This document shows positions 1-5,882 of a stretch of DNA of 6,561 nucleotides, piece by piece. The position numbers and the translations under genes were made by a program. The DNA comes from Eubacteriales Family XIII. Incertae Sedis bacterium (GTDB lineage Bacteria > Bacillota > Clostridia > Peptostreptococcales > Anaerovoracaceae). The stretch lies in assembly GCA_031289235.1 (NCBI GenBank), contig JAITPU010000050.1, positions 1 to 6,561 on the forward strand. The letters run 5' to 3'. How positions within the stretch are numbered: position 1 is the first letter of the stretch; every line of letters starts with the position of its first letter. The notes below the pieces were generated by a model. It did not search any database and was not told the origin of the DNA. It saw only the letters and a program-made list of their open reading frames with translations.

Positions 1-1400
1 TTCGGAGAAACGAACCTGACGCCCTTAGATTGGTCGAAGAGGGGCTTTTTTATAAGAATAAACGTGAAAAAATAGACGGAAAATATGTCCGGCTGCTGTA
101 TGAAAGGGCGCGAAAAAGCGCGGAAACTGACGGGAAAACTGCGTCACATGCTGAAGTTTTTAAGGAAATGCCGGACGAACTGTCTTTTCACCGGCGGGAC
201 GGCGGGGGAGAACGGGAAAGCGACATTTATATCAGCCCGTCCGGGCTTGAACGTTACGGGCGCTGCCCTTTTTCTCATTTCGTTTTTTACGGACTTTCGC
301 CGAAAGAAAAACGGATAGTTGAGATCGGCGGCAGAGAAAGAGGAGATTTATTTCATCGGCTGTTGATGAATTTTTCAAAGGCGCTCACGAAAAGCGGCGT
401 GGAAATCACCGCTCAGCGATCGCCGTGGATGGAGCTTACGCGGGAAGAATCGGACGCGCTGGTCACGTCGCTGCTCGACGATTTGCTTGAAAACCCGGAA
501 ACAGCGGCGATATTCAGGCGAGGCAGAGCGGAAGAATACCGGGCGGCGCGAATATTGGAGCTGGCAAAGGAAGCGGCGTGGGCCGTCGCGGAGCAGGTAA
601 AAGCCGGCGCGATCAGAGAAATGTATTTTGAGGAACGCTTCGGAGCGGATCGGCGGTTTCCCGCGATTGCGGAAAATCTGAAGGGCGGCGGCCGGGTGTT
701 GATAGAAGGACAGATCGACCGGATAGATATTCTGCGCGGCGGCCGCGCGAAAATTCTGGATTATAAATCGGGGAATGAAAAGTTCAACGTTGATGAAGCG
801 CGAAATGGATGGCGTCTTCAGCTCATGCTATATATGCGCGCGGTCGCCGGACCTGTCTTGGCGGACGCGGAAGGAATGGAGCGGAACGCGGACGCGGACG
901 AGCGGGACGAAAGAGAGCGCTTAAAGCCCGCCGGCGTGTTTTACTTCATCATCGGCGAACCGCAGTTGAACTGCGTGGATTGGTCGGACGCGCCGGGCGC
1001 GGAACGAAGGGAAAAAATCGCGAGAGAAATCAGGAAAAGCTTTAAATTAGACGGTATCGCCGTCGATGACCAGGACGCGCTGAAATCCATAGCCGGAACG
1101 GATTACGGCGGAAAACATTACGAGAAAGGGCATTCGGACATCATATCCGTGCGGGCGAAGGCGGACAAGGAAACGGGTGAAATCGTGCTGGCCGGGAACA
1201 CGGCGCTGTCGCGGAAAATAATGGCGGCGGCGGAATTCGCGGGCTTGCAGAGAGATGTGGAAGAGAAACTGAGTGAATTTTGCTCCAGTCTGGCGAACGG
1301 CGTCATATATGTGGATCCGAAGCGGACTAAATTGATGACGGCATGTAAATTCTGCGATTACAGGGGCATTTGCTGCTACGATATCCAGTTTGCGGAATGA
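1..1400 (+). CDS. addB: AddB (RexB)-type ATP-dependent helicase/nuclease subunit B, C-terminal part (5' end off window)
   Basis: The reading frame is open from base 3, so this is the last 465 residues of a protein that usually exceeds 1,100; the TTG at 30 is an internal codon, not a start. AddB pairs with AddA to resect double-strand breaks for recombination. Visible here is the RecB-family PD-(D/E)XK nuclease domain. It holds a cysteine at 264-266 within YGRCPF, a GDLFH histidine motif, the GQIDRID segment, then LDYKSG with its catalytic aspartate at 759-761 and lysine at 765-767, and QLMLY. The C-terminus has CX2CX5C (cysteines at 1344, 1353 and 1371). Together with the early cysteine this is the split four-cysteine set that holds the [4Fe-4S] cluster in AddB-type nucleases. 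A fourth cysteine codon follows directly at 1374. No addA is visible downstream; in many genomes it sits next to addB, so here it would lie upstream, if adjacent, or elsewhere. The family call is firm; the N-terminal helicase-like half cannot be judged. Confidence 0.93.
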   Translation, partial: RRNEPDALRLVEEGLFYKNKREKIDGKYVRLLYERARKSAETDGKTASHAEVFKEMPDELSFHRRDGGGERESDIYISPSGLERYGRCPFSHFVFYGLSPKEKRIVEIGGRERGDLFHRLLMNFSKALTKSGVEITAQRSPWMELTREESDALVTSLLDDLLENPETAAIFRRGRAEEYRAARILELAKEAAWAVAEQVKAGAIREMYFEERFGADRRFPAIAENLKGGGRVLIEGQIDRIDILRGGRAKILDYKSGNEKFNVDEARNGWRLQLMLYMRAVAGPVLADAEGMERNADADERDERERLKPAGVFYFIIGEPQLNCVDWSDAPGAERREKIAREIRKSFKLDGIAVDDQDALKSIAGTDYGGKHYEKGHSDIISVRAKADKETGEIVLAGNTALSRKIMAAAEFAGLQRDVEEKLSEFCSSLANGVIYVDPKRTKLMTACKFCDYRGICCYDIQFAE

Positions 1401-1452
1401 AACAAGTCGGCCGATTGCTGCGAAAAAATGGATCACGCCGCTCAAAATTCGC

Positions 1453-1481
1453 TTGACAAGCTTTTTCCGCGATGTTATCAT
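1453..1481 (+). promoter_or_regulatory. sigma70-type promoter of the trpB T-box leader
   Basis: A perfect -35 hexamer TTGACA (1453-1458) and a near-consensus -10 TATCAT (1476-1481) are separated by 17 bp. Transcription would begin near 1488, just before the first helix of the T-box leader. The promoter sits 53 bp after the addB stop, so trpB is transcribed independently of addB. Confidence 0.85.
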
Positions 1482-1713
1482 TGCTGTAAACCAAAGACGA
1501 GGAAGTAAAATCGCGATATCGGTCGTGCAGCGAATCCGGAGCGGTGAAAGCCGGACAGACGCAGACGCGAACAAATGGGCCTCTGAGGGCGAAGCGAAAG
1601 ACTGTTCTTTTGAATATGAGAGATGGGTCAAGTAACTGAGACGCTTTAGCCGGCGTTATCGGGCTGGGAGTGTGATTGCACTTCGTAGAGAGGATATGTT
1701 TTTTGCATATCAA

Positions 1714-1748
1714 ACAAGGTGGTACCGCAAGCCGACGCTTGTCCTTGT
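1714..1748 (+). promoter_or_regulatory. T-box antiterminator with 7-nt tRNA-acceptor bulge
   Basis: Helix A1 is ACAAGG (1714-1719) with CCTTGT (1743-1748). Helix A2 is GCAAGC (1727-1732) with GCTTGT (1737-1742, one G-U pair), capped by a 4-nt loop. Between them is the unpaired 7-nt bulge TGGTACC (1720-1726), whose TGGT pairs with the free NCCA end of uncharged tRNA. The 3' strands of both helices lie within the terminator hairpin, so the two folds exclude each other. Confidence 0.9.
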
Positions 1749-1770
1749 ACAGGACAGGCGTTTTTTATTT
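1735..1770 (+). terminator. Intrinsic terminator of the trpB T-box attenuator
   Basis: ACGCTTGTCC (1735-1744) pairs with GGACAGGCGT (1752-1761) with one T-G wobble, and a further T-A pair can close the small loop. A run of six T's starts at 1761, followed by ATTT. This hairpin should form when tRNA(Trp) is charged and stop transcription 28-37 bases before the trpB start codon. Confidence 0.93.
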
Positions 1771-1797
1771 GCGGAAAAGAAAGGCGAAGGTGGAAAA

Positions 1798-3057
1798 ATG
1801 AAAAAAAATTACGACGCAGATTTCAAGACCTATCTGAAAGATTATCCCACGGCCGACGGGCGGTTCGGCCAATACGGCGGAGCCTATCTGCCCGATGAGC
1901 TGGTCCCCGCGTTCAAAGAAATTTCGGAAGCGTACCGGACTATCTGCCATTCCGCCAAGTTTATCAGCGAACTCCGCCGGATCAGAAGAGATTTCCAGGG
2001 CCGGCCCACTCCGCTGTACCACGCGGAACGCCTTTCAAGGCTGTTCGGCACGACGCAGATTTATCTCAAACGCGAGGATCTGAATCATACAGGCGCGCAT
2101 AAACTGAATCATTGCATGGGAGAAGGCCTGCTGGCCAAGTATATGGGCAAGAAAAAACTTATCTGCGAAACAGGAGCAGGACAGCACGGAGTGGCGCTGG
2201 CTACCGCCGCCGCTTACTTCGGCGTGGAATGCGACGTATATATGGGCGAAGTGGATATCGAAAAACAGGCCCCTAACGTTTCGAGGATGAAACTTTTAGG
2301 CGCAAAGGTAATCCCAGTCGGGCACGGCCTGAAAACGTTGAAGGAGGCCGTCGACGCGGCGTTTGAGGGCTATATGAAAGAGTATAAGGACGCCATTTAC
2401 TGTATCGGTTCCGCCGTAGGCCCGCATCCCTTCCCCATGATGATACGTGACTTCCAGATGGTCGTCGGCGTGGAGGCGAAAGAGCAGTTTCTCAATATGA
2501 CGGGAATACTTCCCGACGCCGTTATCGCTTCGGTGGGCGGCGGAAGCAACGCCATAGGCGTGTTCTCGGCATTTTTGGACGAACCCGTTGAAATATACGG
2601 CGTCGAAGCGATGGGCCGCGGGGCCGGCCTCGGCGACAACGCGGCGTCCATTACCTTCGGTAAAAAAGGCATAATGCACGCTTTTGAAAGCATCATGCTG
2701 AAGGATAAAAACGGCGAACCCGCTCCTGTATATTCCATAGCAAGCGGCTTGGACTACCCGTCGGTGGGTCCGGAACACGCGCACCTGAAAGATTTAGGCA
2801 GGGTCGTCTATGATTCCGTCACCGACGACGAGGCGCTTACAGCGTTTTATAAGCTGTGCCGCCATGAGGGCATCATCCCGGCCCTGGAAAGCTCCCACGC
2901 TCTCGCTTACGCCATTCGCGTCGCCGAAGAAAAACGCCATGACGCTGTGCTTGTGAACCTTTCAGGACGAGGCGACAAGGATATGGACTACATAATCGAA
3001 AATTACGGATACGGCGAAAAATTCCTTAAAAATCAGAACGGTAACCGTTTATCGTAA
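1798..3057 (+). CDS. trpB: Tryptophan synthase beta chain (TrpB), stand-alone, T-box controlled
   Basis: A 419-residue PLP enzyme that condenses indole with L-serine to L-tryptophan. The start is the ATG at 1798, after a purine-rich GAAGGTGG and just beyond the T-box terminator; the frame stays open further upstream only through the leader RNA. Family landmarks run in order: GRFGQYGGAYLP (21-32), GRPTPLY (68-74), LNHTGAHK with PLP lysine K102, ETGAGQHG with catalytic E124, GPHPFPMMIRDFQ (208-220), phosphate-binding GGGSN (247-251), SGLDYPSVGPEHA (316-328), PALESSHAL (361-369) and SGRGDKD (389-395, S389 facing the pyridine nitrogen). All key residues are present, so it should be active. It is slightly longer than most TrpB proteins, with a short polar tail. 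The residue two after PLP-lysine N104 deserves note: the usual asparagine or glutamine at 105 is histidine. No trpA or other trp gene adjoins it: addB lies upstream and a convergent thioesterase downstream. Indole salvage is therefore a plausible role, but this is inferred from context. Confidence 0.95.
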   Translation: MKKNYDADFKTYLKDYPTADGRFGQYGGAYLPDELVPAFKEISEAYRTICHSAKFISELRRIRRDFQGRPTPLYHAERLSRLFGTTQIYLKREDLNHTGAHKLNHCMGEGLLAKYMGKKKLICETGAGQHGVALATAAAYFGVECDVYMGEVDIEKQAPNVSRMKLLGAKVIPVGHGLKTLKEAVDAAFEGYMKEYKDAIYCIGSAVGPHPFPMMIRDFQMVVGVEAKEQFLNMTGILPDAVIASVGGGSNAIGVFSAFLDEPVEIYGVEAMGRGAGLGDNAASITFGKKGIMHAFESIMLKDKNGEPAPVYSIASGLDYPSVGPEHAHLKDLGRVVYDSVTDDEALTAFYKLCRHEGIIPALESSHALAYAIRVAEEKRHDAVLVNLSGRGDKDMDYIIENYGYGEKFLKNQNGNRLS

Positions 3058-3451
3058 CATCGGCCACGGACGTTTTCAGATCGTCGGAGATGAGCACTCT
3101 GTAAACGGATATTCTTTTGCCCATGGAAAGACACGTGGCTTTCGCTATGAGACGGTCGCCTCTGGGAGGTTTAAGATAGCAGATATTGCCGGAGAGGGTT
3201 ACGGTACGGGTGTTCCGACCGGCGTTTATCGCGCCGGCGTTGGCGGCGACCGCGAAAGCGAAATCAGCCAGGGTATAGATGGCGCCGCCCTGAACGGCGC
3301 CGCCCGCGTTTAGGTGGAACGCGTTCAAAGTCATGCTGCATTCCGCGGCGTTTTCAGCCGCGCGAACGATTCGGACGCCGGTACGCATCGCGTACCGGTC
3401 ATCCTCAAAGAAAAGCCTGATTTTCTCAATATCTATATTTTCAGCGTCCAC
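3026..3451 (-). CDS. Hotdog-fold acyl-CoA thioesterase, PaaI/4HBT-like
   Basis: A 141-residue protein of normal length for single-domain hotdog thioesterases, which hydrolyse acyl- or aryl-CoA thioesters in the cytoplasm as dimers or tetramers. The signature is HLNAGGAVQGGAIYTLADFAF (residues 46-66, one character of which varies between subfamilies). It matches the PaaI-type pattern HxNxxGxxxGGxxxxLAD, with N48 and acidic D63 in the active-site helix. Glutamine (Q54) replaces the histidine of PaaI itself, as in many 4HBT relatives. The rest of the strand pattern, TRTVTLSGNICYLKPP (81-96), fits the fold. The start is GTG at 3449-3451 preceded by GGGGGAAGGG; an in-frame stop at 3509-3511 and no upstream ATG limit alternatives. 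It follows the flavoprotein gene by 52 bp on the same strand, suggesting cotranscription. Its last 32 bp overlap the 3' end of trpB tail to tail. The substrate cannot be predicted. Confidence 0.85.
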   Translation of the reverse strand: MDAENIDIEKIRLFFEDDRYAMRTGVRIVRAAENAAECSMTLNAFHLNAGGAVQGGAIYTLADFAFAVAANAGAINAGRNTRTVTLSGNICYLKPPRGDRLIAKATCLSMGKRISVYRVLISDDLKTSVADVTINGYRSDF

Positions 3452-3503
3452 AGCCCTTCCCCCGCCAATTTCACCCGCGCCGCTCGCCCGTACAGCCCGC
3501 TCG

Positions 3504-4118
3504 CTAATCTATAAAGTTCGTAAGAACCTTCTTTTCCCGTTCCGGCAGGGGCTGTTTGCCCGCATCAACAGATTTCAGCAAATAGGCCATATTCCGCCCA
3601 ATAGCGCGCATGACCTGCAATCCTTCCAAATCCTTGCGCACATCGTCCGGCGTATAGCCATGCACGGAGTTCCAGTATTGAGAGGAAACCACCGGCATCT
3701 CGGAGATTGTGAAATATTTGTTCAGCCGGTCGAAAGCCGCGCTGCTCCCTCCCCGGCGGCAATTCAGCACCGCGGCGGCCGGTTTGTGCGCGTAAGTTCT
3801 GCCGCCCGCGAAAAACACCCTGTCCAGCACGGCCAGCAACGCGCCGTTAGGTCCCGCGTAATATACAGGCGAGCCGACGACGACCCCGTCCGCGTCCTGT
3901 ATCAGGCCGATTATCTCGTTGCAAGGATCGTCGTTAAAAACGCAGCGCTTTGTTTTAAAACAGTTCCCACATGAGACGCAGCCTCTGACCGGCCCGCTCC
4001 CCAGCTGATAAATCGCAGTCCCGATATCGTTTTTTTCAAGCTCGCCGGCCACCTCCGAAAGGGCTGTGAAAACGCAGCCTTCCGCATGGGGACTCCCGTT
4101 GATCAAAAGTACCTTCAT
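3504..4118 (-). CDS. Iron-sulfur flavoprotein-like NAD(P)H-dependent FMN oxidoreductase
   Basis: A 204-residue flavodoxin-like protein. The N-terminus MKVLLINGSP (1-10) is the first beta strand and phosphate-binding loop of the NADPH-dependent FMN reductase family. GSPVYYAGPNGALLAVLDR (82-100) is the second FMN-contacting segment. Between them lies CVSCGNCFKTKRC with cysteines 47, 50, 53 and 59. This CX2CX2CX5C spacing is that of archaeal and clostridial iron-sulfur flavoproteins, where the compact motif binds a [4Fe-4S] cluster that exchanges electrons with FMN. Such proteins act in the cytoplasm of anaerobes as small electron carriers or in handling oxygen species; the exact partner here is unknown. 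A strong Shine-Dalgarno (complement of 4128-4137, AAGGAGGAGGA) precedes the ATG. A -10-like TAAAAT (complement of 4143-4148) lies upstream but without a convincing -35. It is the first gene of a probable two-gene unit with the thioesterase. Confidence 0.88.
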   Translation of the reverse strand: MKVLLINGSPHAEGCVFTALSEVAGELEKNDIGTAIYQLGSGPVRGCVSCGNCFKTKRCVFNDDPCNEIIGLIQDADGVVVGSPVYYAGPNGALLAVLDRVFFAGGRTYAHKPAAAVLNCRRGGSSAAFDRLNKYFTISEMPVVSSQYWNSVHGYTPDDVRKDLEGLQVMRAIGRNMAYLLKSVDAGKQPLPEREKKVLTNFID

Positions 4119-4231
4119 CCTGTTTATCCTCCTCCTTCTTGTATTTTAATTGATCTGTTCAATCCGTTTACTATTTAATACTGATTCGCATTTAAAACCT
4201 TACCATAAATCGAAGCGGTAAATTCTCCATT

Positions 4232-5581
4232 TCACGCGGTGACACGCGCCCTGCGGTAATGACGAAAATTCATCGCCGCGATGTAGACATCCTGAAAATC
4301 CGCGCGGGCGGCGAGTTCGAGGTGCTCAATGTTCGCAGCCAGCGCCTCGGCCTGCCGCTTCACTTCATCTGACAGCAGCGCCATGCTGACGCCGGCGCCC
4401 GCCGTGTTTCCCGCGAATATGACATTCGAAAGGTCCGCCGCCGGGATCAGTCCCGCGGCGACAGCGCTTTCCGCCCGGATATGGTTCCCAAAAGCGCCCG
4501 CGAGAAAGACATTGCCTATATCGGCGGGGCGGAGCTTCATTTCCCGCAGAAGCATCGTGACGCCGGCTTCAATCGCGCCTTTCGCCATCTGAAACTCCCT
4601 TATATCCTTCTGGCGGATAACTATATCTTTTCCTTTTTTTCCCTTTTCCCCGCCGCCATAAGCCAGCACGAATTCCATTTCGCCGCCGTTCTCACGGACC
4701 CGCGACGCCAGTTTGGCGGATACGCCTTTACTCAGCAGGCTGCCACGGTCAAAGATTTTCCCTGTTTCATCAATGATCCCCGCGCCAAGCATCTCAGCCG
4801 CCGCGTCAATGACGCCGGAACCGCAGAGGCCTGCCGGCGCGGCATCTCCGATGACACCGACAGAAACTTCGCCGCCGGAGATCTTCACCGCTTCTACGGC
4901 GCCCTCCTCCGCCCGCATACCCTGCGCGATGGACGCGCCCTCAAAAGCGGGTCCCGCCGCGGTGGAACAGGCTGTCAAACGCCCGCCTGCCGCAAGAACG
5001 ATCTCCCCGTTTGTTCCAATGTCGATCAGAAGGGACGCGCCGTCTATGCGGTGCAAACCGGTAGCCAAAACACCCGCAGTAATATCCGAACCCACGTGTC
5101 CCGCAATACCCGGCATGAGGTAACAGCGGGCACCGTCCGCGGCCGCGAGGCCAAAAGAAGCGGCGCTTCCGCAAAGCGCGCCGGTGTAAGCCGGGCGGAA
5201 CGGCGATAAAGCAAGGCCCGCCGGATCTTTCCCCGCGAAAAAATGGCTCATGGCGGTATTTCCGCAAACCGCGATCTCATGGATATCTTTCAAATCAATC
5301 CCGTGATTTCCCGAAAGCTCAGTCGTGATTTCGTTCATGCGGCGAACGATCAGGCCGCGCAGTTTCTCCGGATTATCCTCTCCGTTTTCTCTTACGGCAA
5401 AGGCTATCCTCGACATGACGTCCGCGCCGCAGGCTCTCTGCGGATTGGATTTCGCCAAGGCGCCAGCCGGTTTACCGGATACCATATCCCACAACATACC
5501 GGCTGCCGTCGTAGTGCCTATATCGAAAGCCACTCCATAGCGAGAAGCGGCCGCTTTCGCGACGGTTTCCGTCAGCGTCAT
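4232..5581 (-). CDS. RACo-like ASKHA-domain ATPase (DUF4445 family) lacking the N-terminal ferredoxin domain
   Basis: A 449-residue protein made almost entirely of the ASKHA nucleotide-binding domain of reductive activators of corrinoid proteins. These use ATP to return inactive cob(II)alamin to cob(I)alamin in methyltransferases. Motifs in order: YGVAFDIGTTT (15-25), AVCGNTAMSHFFAG (104-117), PGIAGHVGSDITAG (157-170), LLIDIGTNGEIVL (184-196), CSTAAGPAFEGASIAQG (205-221), LCGSGVID (252-259), DIREFQMAKGAI (326-337) and VFLAGAFGNHI (358-368). Family members are usually 600 residues or more, with an N-terminal [2Fe-2S] ferredoxin domain and a linker. Here the ASKHA domain starts at about residue 14 and no cysteine cluster precedes it. 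The ATG at 5579-5581 has a GGAG Shine-Dalgarno 7 nt upstream, and an in-frame stop lies just beyond that, so the short form is not a start-site error. No corrinoid protein, methyltransferase or ferredoxin gene is in the window. The electron donor must be separate if the activity is retained. Confidence 0.85.
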   Translation of the reverse strand: MTLTETVAKAAASRYGVAFDIGTTTAAGMLWDMVSGKPAGALAKSNPQRACGADVMSRIAFAVRENGEDNPEKLRGLIVRRMNEITTELSGNHGIDLKDIHEIAVCGNTAMSHFFAGKDPAGLALSPFRPAYTGALCGSAASFGLAAADGARCYLMPGIAGHVGSDITAGVLATGLHRIDGASLLIDIGTNGEIVLAAGGRLTACSTAAGPAFEGASIAQGMRAEEGAVEAVKISGGEVSVGVIGDAAPAGLCGSGVIDAAAEMLGAGIIDETGKIFDRGSLLSKGVSAKLASRVRENGGEMEFVLAYGGGEKGKKGKDIVIRQKDIREFQMAKGAIEAGVTMLLREMKLRPADIGNVFLAGAFGNHIRAESAVAAGLIPAADLSNVIFAGNTAGAGVSMALLSDEVKRQAEALAANIEHLELAARADFQDVYIAAMNFRHYRRARVTA

Positions 5582-5588
5582 CTGTACG

Positions 5589-5601
5589 CTCCATTATATC
5601 A
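5589..5601 (-). promoter_or_regulatory. Possible extended -10 element overlapping the Shine-Dalgarno of the ASKHA gene
   Basis: On the minus strand TGATATAAT (complement of 5593-5601) matches the extended -10 pattern TGnTATAAT exactly. The ribosome site GGAG (complement of 5589-5592) follows directly, 7 nt before the ATG. Initiation from this -10 would start near 5586 and give an almost leaderless message without the GGAG. The spot may therefore be either a promoter or only a ribosome site. No good -35 is seen 17 bp upstream. Confidence 0.35.
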
Positions 5602-5684
5602 CTACCGCAACATTGCCCCACCGGCTAAACACAGAAGCCGCGACAGTCTTTTTTCCGTCACGCCTTGTTGGCAGAACCCGTCGC

Positions 5685-5739
5685 CGCGCATGGTCCTAAC
5701 CCCGTTTGTGAAGCAAACGGTTGGTAGGCGCCATGCACG
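5685..5739. repeat. Large imperfect inverted repeat (hairpin A)
   Basis: Left arm 5685-5708 and right arm 5714-5739 are near reverse complements around the 5-nt loop TGAAG. The inner 7 bp, CCGTTTG (5702-5708) with CAAACGG (5714-5720), are perfect. The outer CGCGCATGG (5685-5693) pairs with CCATGCACG (5731-5739) with one mismatch or wobble. The middle section has small bulges. A T-run does not follow on either strand, so it is not an ordinary intrinsic terminator. Confidence 0.75.
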
Positions 5740-5754
5740 AACTCTCCGATTTTG

Positions 5755-5791
5755 CCGTTTTTACATTGCGGCTGAAGCCGCGTAAAAACGG
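5755..5791. repeat. Two-tier inverted repeat (hairpin B)
   Basis: The outer stem CCGTTTTTAC (5755-5764) pairs perfectly with GTAAAAACGG (5782-5791). The inner stem GCGGC (5768-5772) pairs with GCCGC (5777-5781) around the loop TGAA. A 3-nt bulge, ATT, sits on one side. Fifteen paired bases in 37 make this a strong hairpin on either strand. Lacking a downstream T-run, it does not look like a terminator. Confidence 0.8.
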
Positions 5792-5882
5792 ACAGCAGAG
5801 GTAGCCGGCTAAGAGTTCACGGCCCGACGAAAAAATCCTCTTCAAAAGCGCACCGGGGTTTTAACGTTTTGCTTATAAAGGC

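Larger units (their letters stand above)
1488..1770 (+). promoter_or_regulatory. T-box riboswitch specific for tRNA(Trp), controlling trpB
   Basis: T-box leaders bind uncharged tRNA and let transcription continue when the cognate amino acid is short. Stem I can be drawn from the sequence: GAGG (1499-1502) pairs with CCTC (1580-1583), and TCGCG (1511-1515) pairs with CGCGA (1566-1570). The specifier loop between them carries an AGTA segment on its 5' side and codon TGG (1576-1578) on its 3' side, which reads the tryptophan anticodon. The apical arm is closed by CCGG (1536-1539) and CCGG (1551-1554) around a GGTG-containing loop. A stem III-like hairpin, GATATG/CATATC (1693-1698/1706-1711), precedes the conserved T-box AAGGTGGTACCGC (1716-1728). 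The antiterminator and terminator are listed separately. The specifier codon agrees with the product of the downstream gene, trpB. Confidence 0.95.

Noticed and set aside
30..32. TTG at 30 as start of the nuclease gene
   Set aside because: The frame stays open to base 3 and the product lacks the N-terminal half of AddB, so the gene runs in from outside the window.
1672..1797. In-frame extension of trpB upstream of 1798
   Set aside because: The stretch is the 3' part of the T-box leader, including its antiterminator and terminator; translation from 1798 has a ribosome site and gives the normal TrpB N-terminus.
3333..3974. Plus-strand open frame of 213 codons
   Set aside because: It is antisense to the thioesterase and flavoprotein genes, both with clear family motifs; its translation shows no motif and is rich in Arg, Pro and Ala.
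4193..4221. Possible terminator after the ASKHA gene (TTACC/GGTAA with a following GGTTTT)
   Set aside because: Only five AT-leaning base pairs with a 12-nt loop and a short T-run; too weak to call.
5695..5728. Integron attC-like site (CCTAAC ... GTTGG around a hairpin)
   Set aside because: The ends do not match the RYYYAAC/GTTRRRY core, and no integrase or cassette array is present.
4481..5785. Long plus-strand open frames opposite the ASKHA gene and intergenic region
   Set aside because: They mirror a GC-rich real gene, have Arg/Ser/Pro-rich translations without recognisable domains, and one crosses both hairpins.
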